DNA from: Impatiens glandulifera
Taxonomy: Eukaryota; Streptophyta; Magnoliopsida; Ericales; Balsaminaceae
Reading direction: 5' to 3'
NCBI RefSeq assembly: GCF_907164915.1
Contig: NC_061868.1
Location: 47,615,689 to 47,679,688, forward strand
DNA length: 64,000 nucleotides
A program made the translations under genes and the position numbers. Positions 22,217 through 33,115 of this stretch are shown here, in pieces. The first letter of the stretch is position 1, and every line of letters starts with the position of its first letter. The notes below the pieces were generated by a model. That model ran no database searches. It was given only the letters and a program-made list of their open reading frames with translations, and was not told the DNA's origin.

Positions 22217-22277
<61 letters not shown>
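22217..22277. repeat. (AT)n microsatellite, about 60 bp
   Basis: Uninterrupted AT dinucleotides. Confidence 0.95.
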
Positions 22278-22278
<1 letters not shown>

Positions 22279-22795
22279 TCTTATCAAAAGTAAATATATA
22301 TTGATGATGATTAATTAATGTTTTATGTTGGGTTTTCTAGGTAAATACTGGTTTTTAAATAAATAAAAAATCAGTTTGATATTTTTTTATAAGAAAAATG
22401 GTTTTTTAAACATGAACAACCCGATCCATCTTACACCAGATTTCACCTGAAATTATATCTCTTATTAAATAAAATTTAATAAATATTATTTAATAATTTA
22501 TATATGTACAAAAATTCATATAAACTACAACTATTATAAGCTAAGTAATGATAACACATTTCATGATGTTAAAACTTTAACATTAATTTTAATCCTTTAT
22601 ACAAACAGAATTTAAAATAAAATTATTAAGCACAATTTTAATACAAACTAACAAAATTATAACTAAAACATATTAAATATATGTGAATTTGATGGTGATC
22701 TCCAGTTTAAATAACCTCTAATAATCCTTTATAGAAATTTGATATAAAAATCAAGAAAAAAAATTAAAGTTAAAATGTGATAGTATTTTTAATTT
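22278..22795. other. AT-rich intergenic, no gene seen
   Basis: Nothing recognisable. Confidence 0.5.
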
Positions 22796-23165
22796 ACTCA
22801 TATATATATATATCCAAATTAACCACAACTCTCGACCCGACAATCCGAACACTTTGAAAATTAACGTTATTGTTATAGGCTTACCTATAGAACTTATATT
22901 GTTATAATGTTTCACGTTTATCAAATTTGGTGTTAAATTTAAAATATAAAGTTTTATTAACCTAGTTAGTTAAAGGTGGTATTTGTTAAGATTGAAACAT
23001 ACATATAACATTTTTTATTTTATTTTTAATTATTTTAAGTTTATGGGCAGGTCAACCCATAATCCGACTCAAATATTCATTTACTCTCATATATATATCC
23101 AAATTAACTATAACTCTCAACCACGAACCAAACATATTTATATATTATCATTAGTTTTTAAAATT
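22795..23165. repeat. Helitron-family fragment
   Basis: Carries accacaactctcgacccgac, ttacgtttatcaaatttggt-like sequence, aacctagttagttaaaggtg and gtttatgggcaggtcaaccc, all parts of the family represented by 59821-60268. Termini not intact. Confidence 0.6.
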
Positions 23166-23184
23166 ATATTTTATTTATTATGAA

Positions 23185-23690
23185 TACATAAATATCTTAA
23201 TCAGATATAGTTTAATCCTTGTAAAGATAAAAAAGAATCATCAATGAAGAGAGGTACGTGCATATAAACCATACAAAATTTTAAAATTAATTAATATATA
23301 TATATATATATATTTAAATAAAAAATTTTGACAATTGATATTTTCTCATGTAAATAGAAATGTCTCAAATACTTTTTTTTAATCAACTTTATCACTTTAA
23401 ATGTTAACAAACATTAAATATATTTTTCTTAATTTATCTAAGTTTTTTTAAATTTATTTTTATGAAACCTTCTCTTGGGTTATGTATTATAATATTGAAA
23501 TAAATATATTTAAATGTTAAATTAGTTTTAAGAATAATTATATTTTATTTTTTATCAAGACATAAATATCTTAATATAATATAGTTTAATACTTAAAAGA
23601 TAAAAACTTAAAAGAGAATATCAATAAAGAGATGTGTACATGTGATGAAAACTATACAAATATTTAAAAATAATATATATAATTGAATAA
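23185..23690. repeat. Two copies of a 110 bp segment, about 370 bp apart
   Basis: The segment acataaatatcttaat..atatagttta, aaagataaaaa, atcaataaagagatgtgtac occurs at about 23185-23290 and again, diverged, at 23560-23680. Confidence 0.6.
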
Positions 23691-23699
23691 AAAAAAAAT

Positions 23700-24340
23700 G
23701 AGAATGAACCTCAATTTAAAGTTGATCTGACCTCACTTTCAAGTTTACACAAACTCTACTCGAATTTTTATTAGACTTCATTTCAAGCATTTTGTATCCA
23801 TCTTATTTTTACCTTTAGCCTTCTCAAGTCGACCTCTCATATTACTAATCTCGTTACTCAATCTCTCAATTTGAACCATCATTCCCTCGTCCCTAAAATT
23901 ATAAGTCACGCATATTATTATATCTTATCTATGGTTAAATAAAAATATAGTTAAGTTTTTAATTTAAAACAACTAATATTCCACCTAAATAAATTTAAAC
24001 TTATTAATATTGTAACCTCACATTAAACAATACATTCTCTAATTGATTTCTCATTAGACTTTACTTCTTCAAACATTTTGTACTAATCTTATCATTATTT
24101 TTGACATTTCTCAATCGACTATTTATATTACTAATATCGTAACTAACACTAAATAAAATACATTTAAAATTTTAATTTAAAAACAACTAATATTCCACCG
24201 AAATAAATTTCGACTTACTAATATTATGATAGTGACTTTAAGTATTCTCTAATTAATCTCTCATTAGATCTCACTTGTACCGGTCTTACCTTTTCTTTTA
24301 ACTTTTCTCATTCGACCTCAAATTCACACACACATTTATA
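23700..24340 (-). repeat. Diverged tandem repeat, unit about 210-280 bp, coding-like on the minus strand
   Basis: Three rough copies share ttagactt(c/t)a, aagcattttgta or aaacattttgta, ttctcaa(g/t)cga and aacaactaatattccacc. The aacaactaatattccacc marker recurs after about 214 bp (about 23970 and 24184). On the minus strand the first copy reads RDEGMMVQIERLSNEISNMR, a short coiled-coil-like peptide, and the second reads a diverged version with stops. It may derive from an old transposon exon; I do not recognise the family. Confidence 0.4.
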
Positions 24341-24633
24341 TAGGGACTCACATATACCATCACATCAAGAATGCATTCACTCTCAATAAGAATTAACATG
24401 CAGGATCTTATGTTACTAAATGCTCTATGCCTCTATTCCGGACCAATCAGAAGACAACGCTAATATTATATTATTATAATACATTTGGATTAAAAAAATA
24501 TCCAAAATTCAAAAAGATGATCGCTTTTATACCGGATTCAACAGACAGTTGAATGTTCTCAAGTAAAGCGCGCTTCACCCGCTTACATGAAACTTTAATA
24601 CAAGTGAAGTGAATCGTGTTTTACCTCTATCTC

Positions 24634-24673
<40 letters not shown>

Positions 24674-25500
24674 AAATTATTATTTACCATATTAATTATT
24701 TTAATTTATTTAAAAAATTATATAATTCTTTATAATAATATTGTAAAAGCTAGAGGTTCGAAATTTTTTAACATCAATTTGTGTGTCGGATATCTTTTTA
24801 ACAAAAAAAAAAATTATTTAAAAAGATTTATAAAAGTATGTCTCGATATTTGGAAATTATTTATAATTAATTTTTAATCAAATTTGAATAATTATTTAAA
24901 TTTAAAATAATCAACTTATAATTTAATATAAGAAATCTGTCTTTTAAATTAATTAAAAACTATTAATTTAAAATATTATCCTTTAAATGAAAGAATCGTT
25001 AAATGATTTTTTAGTTTAAAATCAATAAAAATTATACTTTTTTAAACGTATATTTGACTAGAGTTTCTTTTAGGTTTGATGATACTCCGGAAAGAGTTTT
25101 CGTACTATATCTTCCATATCCGTTAAAGAACAATTTCTACTTTATAAATTTTTGCCTTTTGAAATATTGAGTTTATTACGTTTTATTTAACCAATGATTC
25201 TTCATGTCCTAGACATGCACATGTTTTTTTTTGTATTTAAAATTATTGAATAATATTTAAATGCTGATACATGAGATTAATATCGATGATTGATGAGGAA
25301 AATACTTGAAAAATATCATTTTAAGACATTAGGATTTAAAAATAAATTCCAAATAGATCATTTTAAAAATATTTTTAATGAAAATAATCTAAAAATATTT
25401 TGAAATCATTATAAATATATATTTTTAGACTTTTAGAAAATGGTTGTAGGTTTCAAAATAAAATAATTTAAAATTTAAACCAAACAAGCCCCTATAGACT
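24340..25500. other. Intergenic, no gene seen
   Basis: Mixed composition at 24400-24620, then AT-rich DNA with an (AT)n run at about 24638-24668. No open frame of interest. Confidence 0.5.
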
Positions 25501-25551
25501 GACCCTCTCGGTCCTGGGTGTGATTTTCCTCGGTCCTGAGCTACAACTCTC

Positions 25552-26812
25552 TAGGCCCGGCCCGGAGGGGTAGGCAGCCTAGGCCACGGCCTAGGTCCTA
25601 GGACCAAAAAGGGGCCCATATTTTTTTTATATATGCTAGGTATTATTAAGGATTTTTAGTTTCTTATTCTTTAATTTTTTTTATTATGTTAGATTTTTTG
25701 GCCCATGGCTCTATAGCCCAAATAGAGAAACAAACTAACACATGAGAATAAAAAATTGAAAACCCTACTGTCTGTCTCACTGTCTGTCTCTCTCAGTTCT
25801 GTATCCTACATCGACAACGAAACTGACAACGAAGCTCACAACGAAACCGACAACAAAATAATTTCGACGGTGGCTCTGTTTCGCTGGGTCGAGCCTTGAG
25901 GTAAGGTTTAACCATTAAAAGTGAAAATTCAACATCAGGACCCTGTTTGAGCCTTGAGCATTTTTTTAGAAGTTTCGAATAGATGAGTTTGTCTCTAGTT
26001 TAATTATTGCAAATGATATTGCATGTGAAATGGACATAGATCCTGTTTTTTCGACTAAACGTGTTAAGAAGATCCCTAAAAAATATTTTGATGATAATAC
26101 TTCTAATGTTGAACAACAATCGCCAGAAGAATCTTTTAGGGTCAACTATTTTTTAGTATCGGTTGATATGTCTCTTGCATCCCTAAAACATAGGTTTGAA
26201 CAATTGAATGAGTTTAATGACTTATTTGGGTTCCTTATGAATTCTGGAAAGTTGAAGACATTGAATGAAAGCAAATTGAAAGAAAAATGTAACACATTTT
26301 GTAATGTATTTTCTCATGAAAGTACGTGTGATGTTAATTTGAGTGATTTGTTTTCTGAACTAAAAATAATACAAGTTGCTTTACCTAGTTTGGATATGCC
26401 CGCTGCTGAAATTCTTGATTTTGTAATGTCAATAGATTGCTATCCTAATGTCTCTATTGTATATCGAATTTTACTAACATTGCTTGTTACGGTAGCTTCT
26501 GCTGAAAGAAGTTTTTCTAAGTTAAAATTATTGAAAAATTATTTAAGATTTTCGATGTCTCAAGATAGATTGAATGGACTTGCTATTTTATGTATTGAAA
26601 AAGATTTTTTGGAATATATTGATTACAATACAATTATCAATGATTTTGCATCTAAAAATGCAAGAAAAAGTCACTTTCGTTGACAATTTATGTTGCATCT
26701 TTGTAGATATTTGAAGGTTATTGAAGATCAACGGTGAAACACAAGTGAAGTTTATGCGTAGGGCCCCAATTTCGTGTTTTCGCCTAAGGCCTAAAAAATC
26801 TCAGGAACGGCA
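25552..26812 (+). mobile_element. Deleted hAT element, about 1.26 kb
   Basis: The element is flanked by an 11 bp perfect direct repeat ctacaactctc (25541-25551 and 26813-26823), which includes the 8 bp duplication expected of hAT transposons. The ends are degenerate inverted repeats: left taggcccggcccggaggggt; right, on the other strand, (a)gtgccgttcctgagattttt; subterminally both arms carry ggcct..gg and ggggccc. It encodes only the C-terminal part of a hAT transposase, so it is an internally deleted, non-autonomous copy. Confidence 0.75.
25970..26683 (+). pseudogene. hAT transposase C-terminal fragment (ZMYM1-like class)
   Basis: The open stretch from 25970 (after a good acceptor, ctttttttag-like, at 25969) reads KFRIDEFVSSLIIANDIACE before the ATG at 26030, which begins MDIDPVF. 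The region LTLLVTVASAERSFSKLKLL ... LAILCIEKDFLEYID near the end is the hAT family C-terminal dimerisation domain; the AERSFSKLK motif is diagnostic. The version with MDIDPVF...KRVKKIPKKYFDDN is the plant class related to zinc finger MYM-type protein 1. The BED-like finger and the first catalytic residues are absent, so it cannot be an active transposase alone. No stop interrupts the remaining 217 residues from the ATG, so the deletion may be fairly recent. Confidence 0.8.
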
Positions 26813-27104
26813 CTACAACTCTCGTTCCGGGAATGAGGTCCCTCGGTCGAGATGTAGAAGGCTCTCGGTCGTGTGCAGAAGTCTCTTGGTCGAATACATG
26901 AGGCTCTCGGTCGAATACGGGAGGCTCTCGGTCGGAGACAAAAGGATTTCGGTTGGGTGTGGAGGCTCTCGGTCAGATGCGGGGGACTCTCATCCTAGGC
27001 CAAGAATCCTCGTTCGAATGTGAATAATTATTGATCCTTGGCTAGGAATTCTCGGTCGGGGCGAGATTTCTCAATTGAGGTACGAGGAGTTCACAGGTGT
27101 TGGG

Positions 27105-27655
27105 GCGGGTCAAGTGGTCAACCCACAATCCGACCCAAATATCAATTTACTCTCACATATATATCCAAATTAACCACAGTTCTCGACTCGGCAATCCGGA
27201 CACTTTGAAAATTAAGCATCATTATATATTGTTAAAAAGTTGAACTTATATTGTTAAAACGTCCAGCGCTCATCAAATTTGGTGTTGAGTTTAAAATATA
27301 AAGTCTTATTAACCTGTTGGTTAAAAAGTTGTACTTGTTTTGTTATGTTGTAAGTTCGAAACATATCTATAGCATTTATATATTTATATATATTAGTTAC
27401 TTAAAAAGTTGAACTTATATTGTTAAAACGTCCCGTTCATAAATTTGGTGTTAAATTTAAAATATAAAGTCTTATTAGCCTAGTTGGTGTTGTAAATTAG
27501 AAACATACCTATAACATTTTTTATTTTATTTTTAATCATTTTAAGTTTATGGACAAGTCAACCCACAATTCGACCAAGTATCCATTATTCTCACATATAT
27601 ATTCAAATTAACCACAATTCTCGACCCGATAATCCGGACACTTTAAAAATTAAGG

Positions 27656-27656
<1 letters not shown>
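27105..27656. repeat. Helitron-family fragments, tandem
   Basis: Two adjacent partial copies (about 27105-27380 and 27400-27656) with gtcaacccacaatccgaccc, accacagttctcgactcggc, aagcatcattatatatt, tcaaatttggtgttga and aacctgttggttaaaaagtt. The 3' terminus cannot be identified. Confidence 0.6.

Positions 27657-27658
<2 letters not shown>

Positions 27659-27718
<60 letters not shown>
27659..27718. repeat. (AT)n microsatellite, about 60 bp
   Basis: Uninterrupted AT dinucleotides at the end of the Helitron-family repeat, where this family ends in a shorter (AT) stretch elsewhere. Confidence 0.95.
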
Positions 27719-27721
<3 letters not shown>

Positions 27722-29306
27722 AAAAAACAATAAGAAGCAAAATATGAGTTTAAACTAAAGATGTAAAATTAAATTCAATTAAAAATATTTTCGTTTACCA
27801 TTGTTATAATGTATACTAATTTTATATTGCTTTTATTTTATTTTATGTTAAGGTGTCTCAAAGCAATGTTCAAGTGTTGCCAACATCAAATTTGTTATCA
27901 TGAATTATTTATAGAAGCTCTTGTTTATATAAATTTTGAACATGTATAAATATTTAAATAATATTTATTAAAATTTTATATGATATTATATATGGACATT
28001 TATTTAATATTTATATTGTAAAGATATATATAAATAAATAAATATACTTTGTCAAGACTATTAAAAAAATTGTATTAAACATAATAAATTTTAGTATCTA
28101 TATATAAATCATAAAATATTATTTATATATAAATGTTTTATTAATGAGTAAGGATGGAGGGTTTAGGGTTCACCGGGGCAACGACTCCACATACACCTGG
28201 CAGCCACATGTAAAAATTAAGTCAATGTGAAAAAAAAAGTTCTAGACATGCCCATATTTTTGTTACAGAATACCCTTCGAACATGACTTTATCTTTTTAA
28301 CTTTTTATATGTATAACTTTTTACATGGTAATTTATGTTTTATCGTTGTTTATTTTATTTTAAAAAATGAAAATTTATTTTATTTTTTCATTAAATTAAA
28401 TTTTAACGTATCATTCTCTTCTTTATTTCTCCTTCAAAATATCTATAAAAAGAATTTAAAAAAGGAAAAATGATTTATCAATTTTTTATTTATAAATTAT
28501 AATGTGAGGATGAGATGAGGAGAGGACTACTACTTCCCTTATCTTATCAACTCTTAGAAAAAAAAATATAAAATTATTGGTGGTCTCACTTGACTCTTGA
28601 TATTGACTCAAGCCTTAAATACGACTTAATAGATTATTATTATTATATAATTATAATAAGTATTTTCAATTTTAAAAATATATATTGACTTATTTAGTCA
28701 ACTTTTTTAAAAAAGTAAAAATTAAATTTATAAAAAATATAACTTTTTTAAACGGTTATATTTTGTAGCATTTGATTTTTATCTCAAGTTTTTAACTTTT
28801 TATTTATATAACAATTTAAAGTAAAAAAAAAAAACCTATTTTTCGGTTATTTTGTCTTATGGCAGATTGTTTTAGTATATATATTTTTTTTTTATAATTG
28901 TTAAATTTTGTTTGTAAACTATTTATCTTAAATTTTAAAGTAACTCAACAATATTTGAAAATCTAGTTGCACTTAATTTTGTAGTTTTTTTGGAACAATA
29001 ATTTCTTTATCGTTAAACAATTTACATACATATTAATATATGTACAAAAATTATATGTATATATTCAATTTTAATATTAATAATAGAATAAAACTATTGT
29101 ACACAATTATATATGCATACAGTCTTTTATTTATCATTAATCATGACTTTTGTAAAATTATACCAAAATTTGTCATTAATAATAATGAGAATGGAGTATT
29201 ATATCTTAAATATTGGTTAGAAGTTTATTACAAAGATGAACTATAAATAAGTTAAAGACCGTCCTTTACTTATCAACCATTTGTATCGTTATAATAAAAA
29301 AATGTA

Positions 29307-29338
<32 letters not shown>

Positions 29339-29700
29339 TGAGATTTTTAAATCCTTTCTTATATAAGATAGTTTTATTTTTATTTTTATCAATAACATCA
29401 CTTAATTTATTTTATTATTATAACATTTTAAGTAACATATTATATTATGATAATTTAAGTGACAACAACTTTTCACTAACAGACTAAATATGTGATATAT
29501 TTATTTAAAAAGTCTTAAATAAAAATAAAAATGATGAGTGTCTAACTTTTTACATTTAAACAAACAAATTATTATCATATATTTTTGTAAATACATTGTT
29601 TTTCAAATCAAACAACATTATTGAAATAATTCACAAATTATTTCAAAAAATCTATAATAAAAAAAGGTCATATGCATGTCTTTTTAACATTTTTAACAAA
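27719..29700. other. AT-rich intergenic, no gene seen
   Basis: Only short open frames. (AT)n at about 29315-29338. A slightly GC-richer piece at 28140-28290 has no recognisable feature. Confidence 0.5.
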
Positions 29701-29714
29701 AAAAAATTAAAAAT

Positions 29715-30790
29715 TGTTTTATTTGATCTGTTTTTATTTTAATTATAACATTCTTAACCAATATTAAAATTGATCATTTTTTTAATTAGAGGATTCTTAA
29801 CAAATATAAAATATATTAAAATTCTTTTGATTAATTTTCAAATAAATATAAAAAATATATTCTACTTATAATTTTTAAATATTTTGGACATATTTTATAT
29901 ATAAGTCATTTTAACAAAATATTTGAACATATATATAGTTCCTATCAATTCATTATTCTATAAAATATTTAAACTATATTTCAAAAATTAAAAAACTAAA
30001 GACTTTTATTTTAAAAGCTTGGTAAGGAAAAATGAGTTTTCACACCTCCTTATTGAATAATTTGTGTAGATGATTCTTTAACATAGAAATTTGTTCAAAG
30101 GTGCTCTTTATATTCAAATTCTTTTCAATTATTTTATTTATTTATTTGAATTAAGATTATAAAAAAATAAATTATTTTGTATAGAATTTTAATTAAATGT
30201 TATTAATATATAATACAAAATAATTAATAAGATATATAAAAAAATATAATTAAATTATTTAAAAATTATTCAATAAATAATATCAAAGTATTTGGAGAAT
30301 TAATAATGTCATCTCCATAACATATGAAAGCAAAATAGAAGACAAATATAATCAACATTATTATTGAAAATGAGTTGTCAATGTATAAGTCAAATCTAAT
30401 ATATAAAATGAGGTCCCCTATGTAGAAATTTGTAGCAGCAAAGTAAGACTATTTCAGTTAGGTAGGCTGTAAGACTTGACTTGACTTAGGATTACCTTAA
30501 CCATAAAAAAAAGGTTATTAATACTATTTTTATTTCACTGTATATTAAATTATATAATAGTTTTAATTATTTTAATCTTGTTTTAGGTCCGACTCATTAT
30601 AAGAAAAACATATTTCAATAGTTTTATAAGAGTTTGTTTCTTTAAATAAATTTATTTAAAAAAAATGTGATGGGTGATAATTTTAAATTTTTTTTATTTT
30701 TTATTTTCCTTTTAGTAAAAGGACATTTAAAGTAAGAATTATTAATACTTACTTTTTTTTTTATTGTTACGTCAAAGAAATGAATTAGTA
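29715..30790. repeat. Dispersed block Q, copy 2
   Basis: Near-identical to 15110-16080 with small indels; includes the intact target site ccataacatatgaaagcaaa (about 30314-30334), the empty version of the site occupied by the MULE at 47921-50490. Confidence 0.8.
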
Positions 30791-31385
30791 GATTGAGAAT
30801 TGTTTAGACAAACGTTTTAATAAACTGAATTAATATATTAATATATTTTTAATCTAATCATTTTTTTAAAACATAAGTAGATGAATATGTGACATTGTAT
30901 TTATAAGTTTGTTTGTTTATGATGTAAAACATTGTATTTATAAATTTATTTTTGTATAGCAATATTAAAGGATGATAAGATATTTTATAAATTATATTAA
31001 TACAATATTTAACATTAATATCGTTCCACTCTTGTTGTGATATAAAATATTTGAAATTAAAATTACACATCAGACTTCATTTTTTTCATGATAAATTAAT
31101 ATGATTATGCATTCTACATACATGATACATGTCGGCCTGACAATATTTTTTTTTATAGATAAAAATTTATTTGAATATAAGTTTAAATTTCACTACAAAC
31201 AATTATTTTTAACAATTTTTAAAATTAAAATTAAGTTAACCAAATTTATTTTTTATTGTTTTTCTACTTGGGTCATTTTAACCCACTTTTGGGCCCACAC
31301 GGGCGAATTATATCAAATTCTGCCACTCTATGAATTATAGATGTTTCAATATTGTGTTTGGTAGGTAATAGTATATTGTTGTGAT

Positions 31386-31642
31386 CAGGGACGGACACAG
31401 GATTTTAACTGGGGTGCCTTGAAAAAAATTTAGAATAGGCTTAAAATAATAACGAAAATTTTTTGAAAAAAATAAGTATATAAAAATAAAATTTTACCAT
31501 TTTTTTAATAATTAGATAAAAAAACAACGAATTATATTAATTTTTTAAGAGATTAAAGGTAATGTCATATTTCTACCGTAAAAAAAAAAAAAAATTTGGG
31601 TGGGCTTGAACCCACCCGAGCCCTTACATAGATTCGTCCCTG
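31386..31642. mobile_element. hAT-like MITE, 257 bp
   Basis: Starts cagggacggacacaggattt and ends with tagattcgtccctg, giving terminal inverted repeat cagggacg(g/a)a. Flanking 8-mers gttgtgat (31378-31385) and attgtgat (31643-31650) match at 7 of 8. The corresponding part of copy B (about 45700-45740) lacks the element. Confidence 0.8.
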
Positions 31643-32009
31643 ATTGTGATGGAATAATTATCCTAATAGTAAAATTATAAAAGTGTTTTTGTTGGAATTA
31701 TTTTATATTTTAAAATAAAAATAAATTTAAAAAATAAAATTATTATTTTATTTTTATATTTAAATTTTATATACTATCTACCAAATAAAAAATTATAAAT
31801 TTATATTTATTTATATATTATCTTATACTTTCAACTAAACAATAATAAACAATAATAGTATATACAAATTATACTATTTTATACTTCCATATAATTTATA
31901 CCAGATATAGTTGTACCTTATAATAAACGCAGCCTTAATGTATAAGGCATGTTGTAAGTATAACTTAATTACGATAAAACAATGAGAGTGTGTCATCGGC
32001 ATATTATTA

Positions 32010-32090
32010 CATATTATATTATATTATATTATATTATATTATATTATATTATATTATATTATATTATATTATATTATATTATATTATATA
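32010..32090. repeat. (ATTAT)n pentanucleotide repeat, about 75 bp, then (AT)n
   Basis: About 15 regular 5 bp units. Copy B and copy C have at most a short stub here, so the expansion is specific to copy A. Confidence 0.9.
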
Positions 32091-32548
32091 TATATATATC
32101 ATTATTATTATATATAAATTTAATTAAATAATTAAATATACTTATATTTGTAAATATTATTTTATATAATATCAATTTTCAATATAAATTTTTTATTTAT
32201 AATTTTCTTTTTTTAATTGGTATGAAAATAAATAAAAGAAGTATAAAAATTTATAAGTAAATTTTGTTTTTTTAAAATATATATATTTTATTATTATCAT
32301 AATTGTCAAAATCTAGATGATCTATCGGTCTCTTATTAAATATTATTATATATTAAGTATAATTAGAAAATTAATTAATTAAATTTGATCTTTCTTCCAC
32401 TTAATTATTTTCAATTATATTTCATTTACTTTTTATTGATGGTTAGTAATAATAAACACATAATGTTGTCATTTAAAAAAATTGTCCTTTATTACCAAGT
32501 CAACGAGTCATGTCATTTCTTCCTTTCTCTCTGTAACTTGTAGCTCCA

Positions 32549-32558
32549 ATGTCGACAT
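32549..32558. promoter_or_regulatory. Zinc-deficiency response element (ZDRE), ZIP copy 1
   Basis: The palindrome ATGTCGACAT matches the RTGTCGACAY consensus bound by plant bZIP19/bZIP23-class factors, which switch on ZIP genes under zinc shortage. It is 88 bp upstream of the ZIP start codon. That the motif sits before a ZIP gene makes chance unlikely. Only one perfect copy is seen. Confidence 0.8.
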
Positions 32559-32819
32559 TCTCTGTTCACCTTCATACCGTCTTCTTATTAAACGAAGAAG
32601 AAGAAACAACAAATCGATCAAAACCCAGTGACCTATTGTATAATCATGATGAATTTGAAGCCTATTTCATTCCTCTTCTTCGCTATAATCATTCTCATCC
32701 TTCTTCCTAAATCGCTTCATGCAGAATGCGAATGTGAATCCGATACCGACGACAGAGACAGAGAGCAATCTCTCAAGCTTAAACTAATCGCATTAGCGTC
32801 TATACTAGTCGCCGGAGTA

Positions 32820-33108
32820 TGTAACGAAGTCACACTCAGGACTTCAATGATTGAACAGTGAAGAAATATATATGAAAGTGAATAGAAAATTAGAGAATGA
32901 AAAACAACTGGAATTGAGATTCTGTCTATTGAACTTTTATAGAAAGAAGAACACGATTACAAAACTTAAATAAAGTAAGCATAACTAAGAGACATGAAGA
33001 GTCTCATTTACTAAAGATAAGATCAAGAGGCTTGGACAATCCAAGAGACTCTTGCATAACAAAAAGATTCCTTAATTGTTATTAATATTATTACTTTAAT
33101 TTCTAACA
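32820..33108 (-). repeat. Copia 3' LTR (289 bp)
   Basis: Plus-strand sequence tgtaacgaagtcacactcag ... ttctaaca. Lacks 5 bp (agaag-type) that the partner LTR has near its position 200; otherwise no difference seen. Confidence 0.93.
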
Positions 33109-33115
33109 CTCCCCC

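Larger units (their letters stand above)
25500..27080. repeat. GC-richer minisatellite with ctctcggtcg core, split by a hAT element
   Basis: To the left (25500-25551) and right (26813-27080) of the hAT insertion are repeats of an imperfect unit of about 20-24 bp containing ggctctcggtcgaatacggg. At least seven units can be seen on the right. The composition contrasts sharply with the AT-rich surroundings. Confidence 0.6.
30755..32480. repeat. ZIP-upstream block R, copy A
   Basis: Starts at about 30755 (ttattgttacgtcaaagaaa) and leads up to the first ZIP gene. Copy B is at 45050-47010 and copy C at 52655-53960. The three copies differ by insertions, one of which is the MITE at 31386-31642. No gene. 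Confidence 0.75.

Noticed and set aside
32628..32645. Six extra N-terminal codons of the ZIP genes (also 54111-54128)
   Set aside because: They begin with GTG; the following ATG fits the signal peptide and normal plant initiation.
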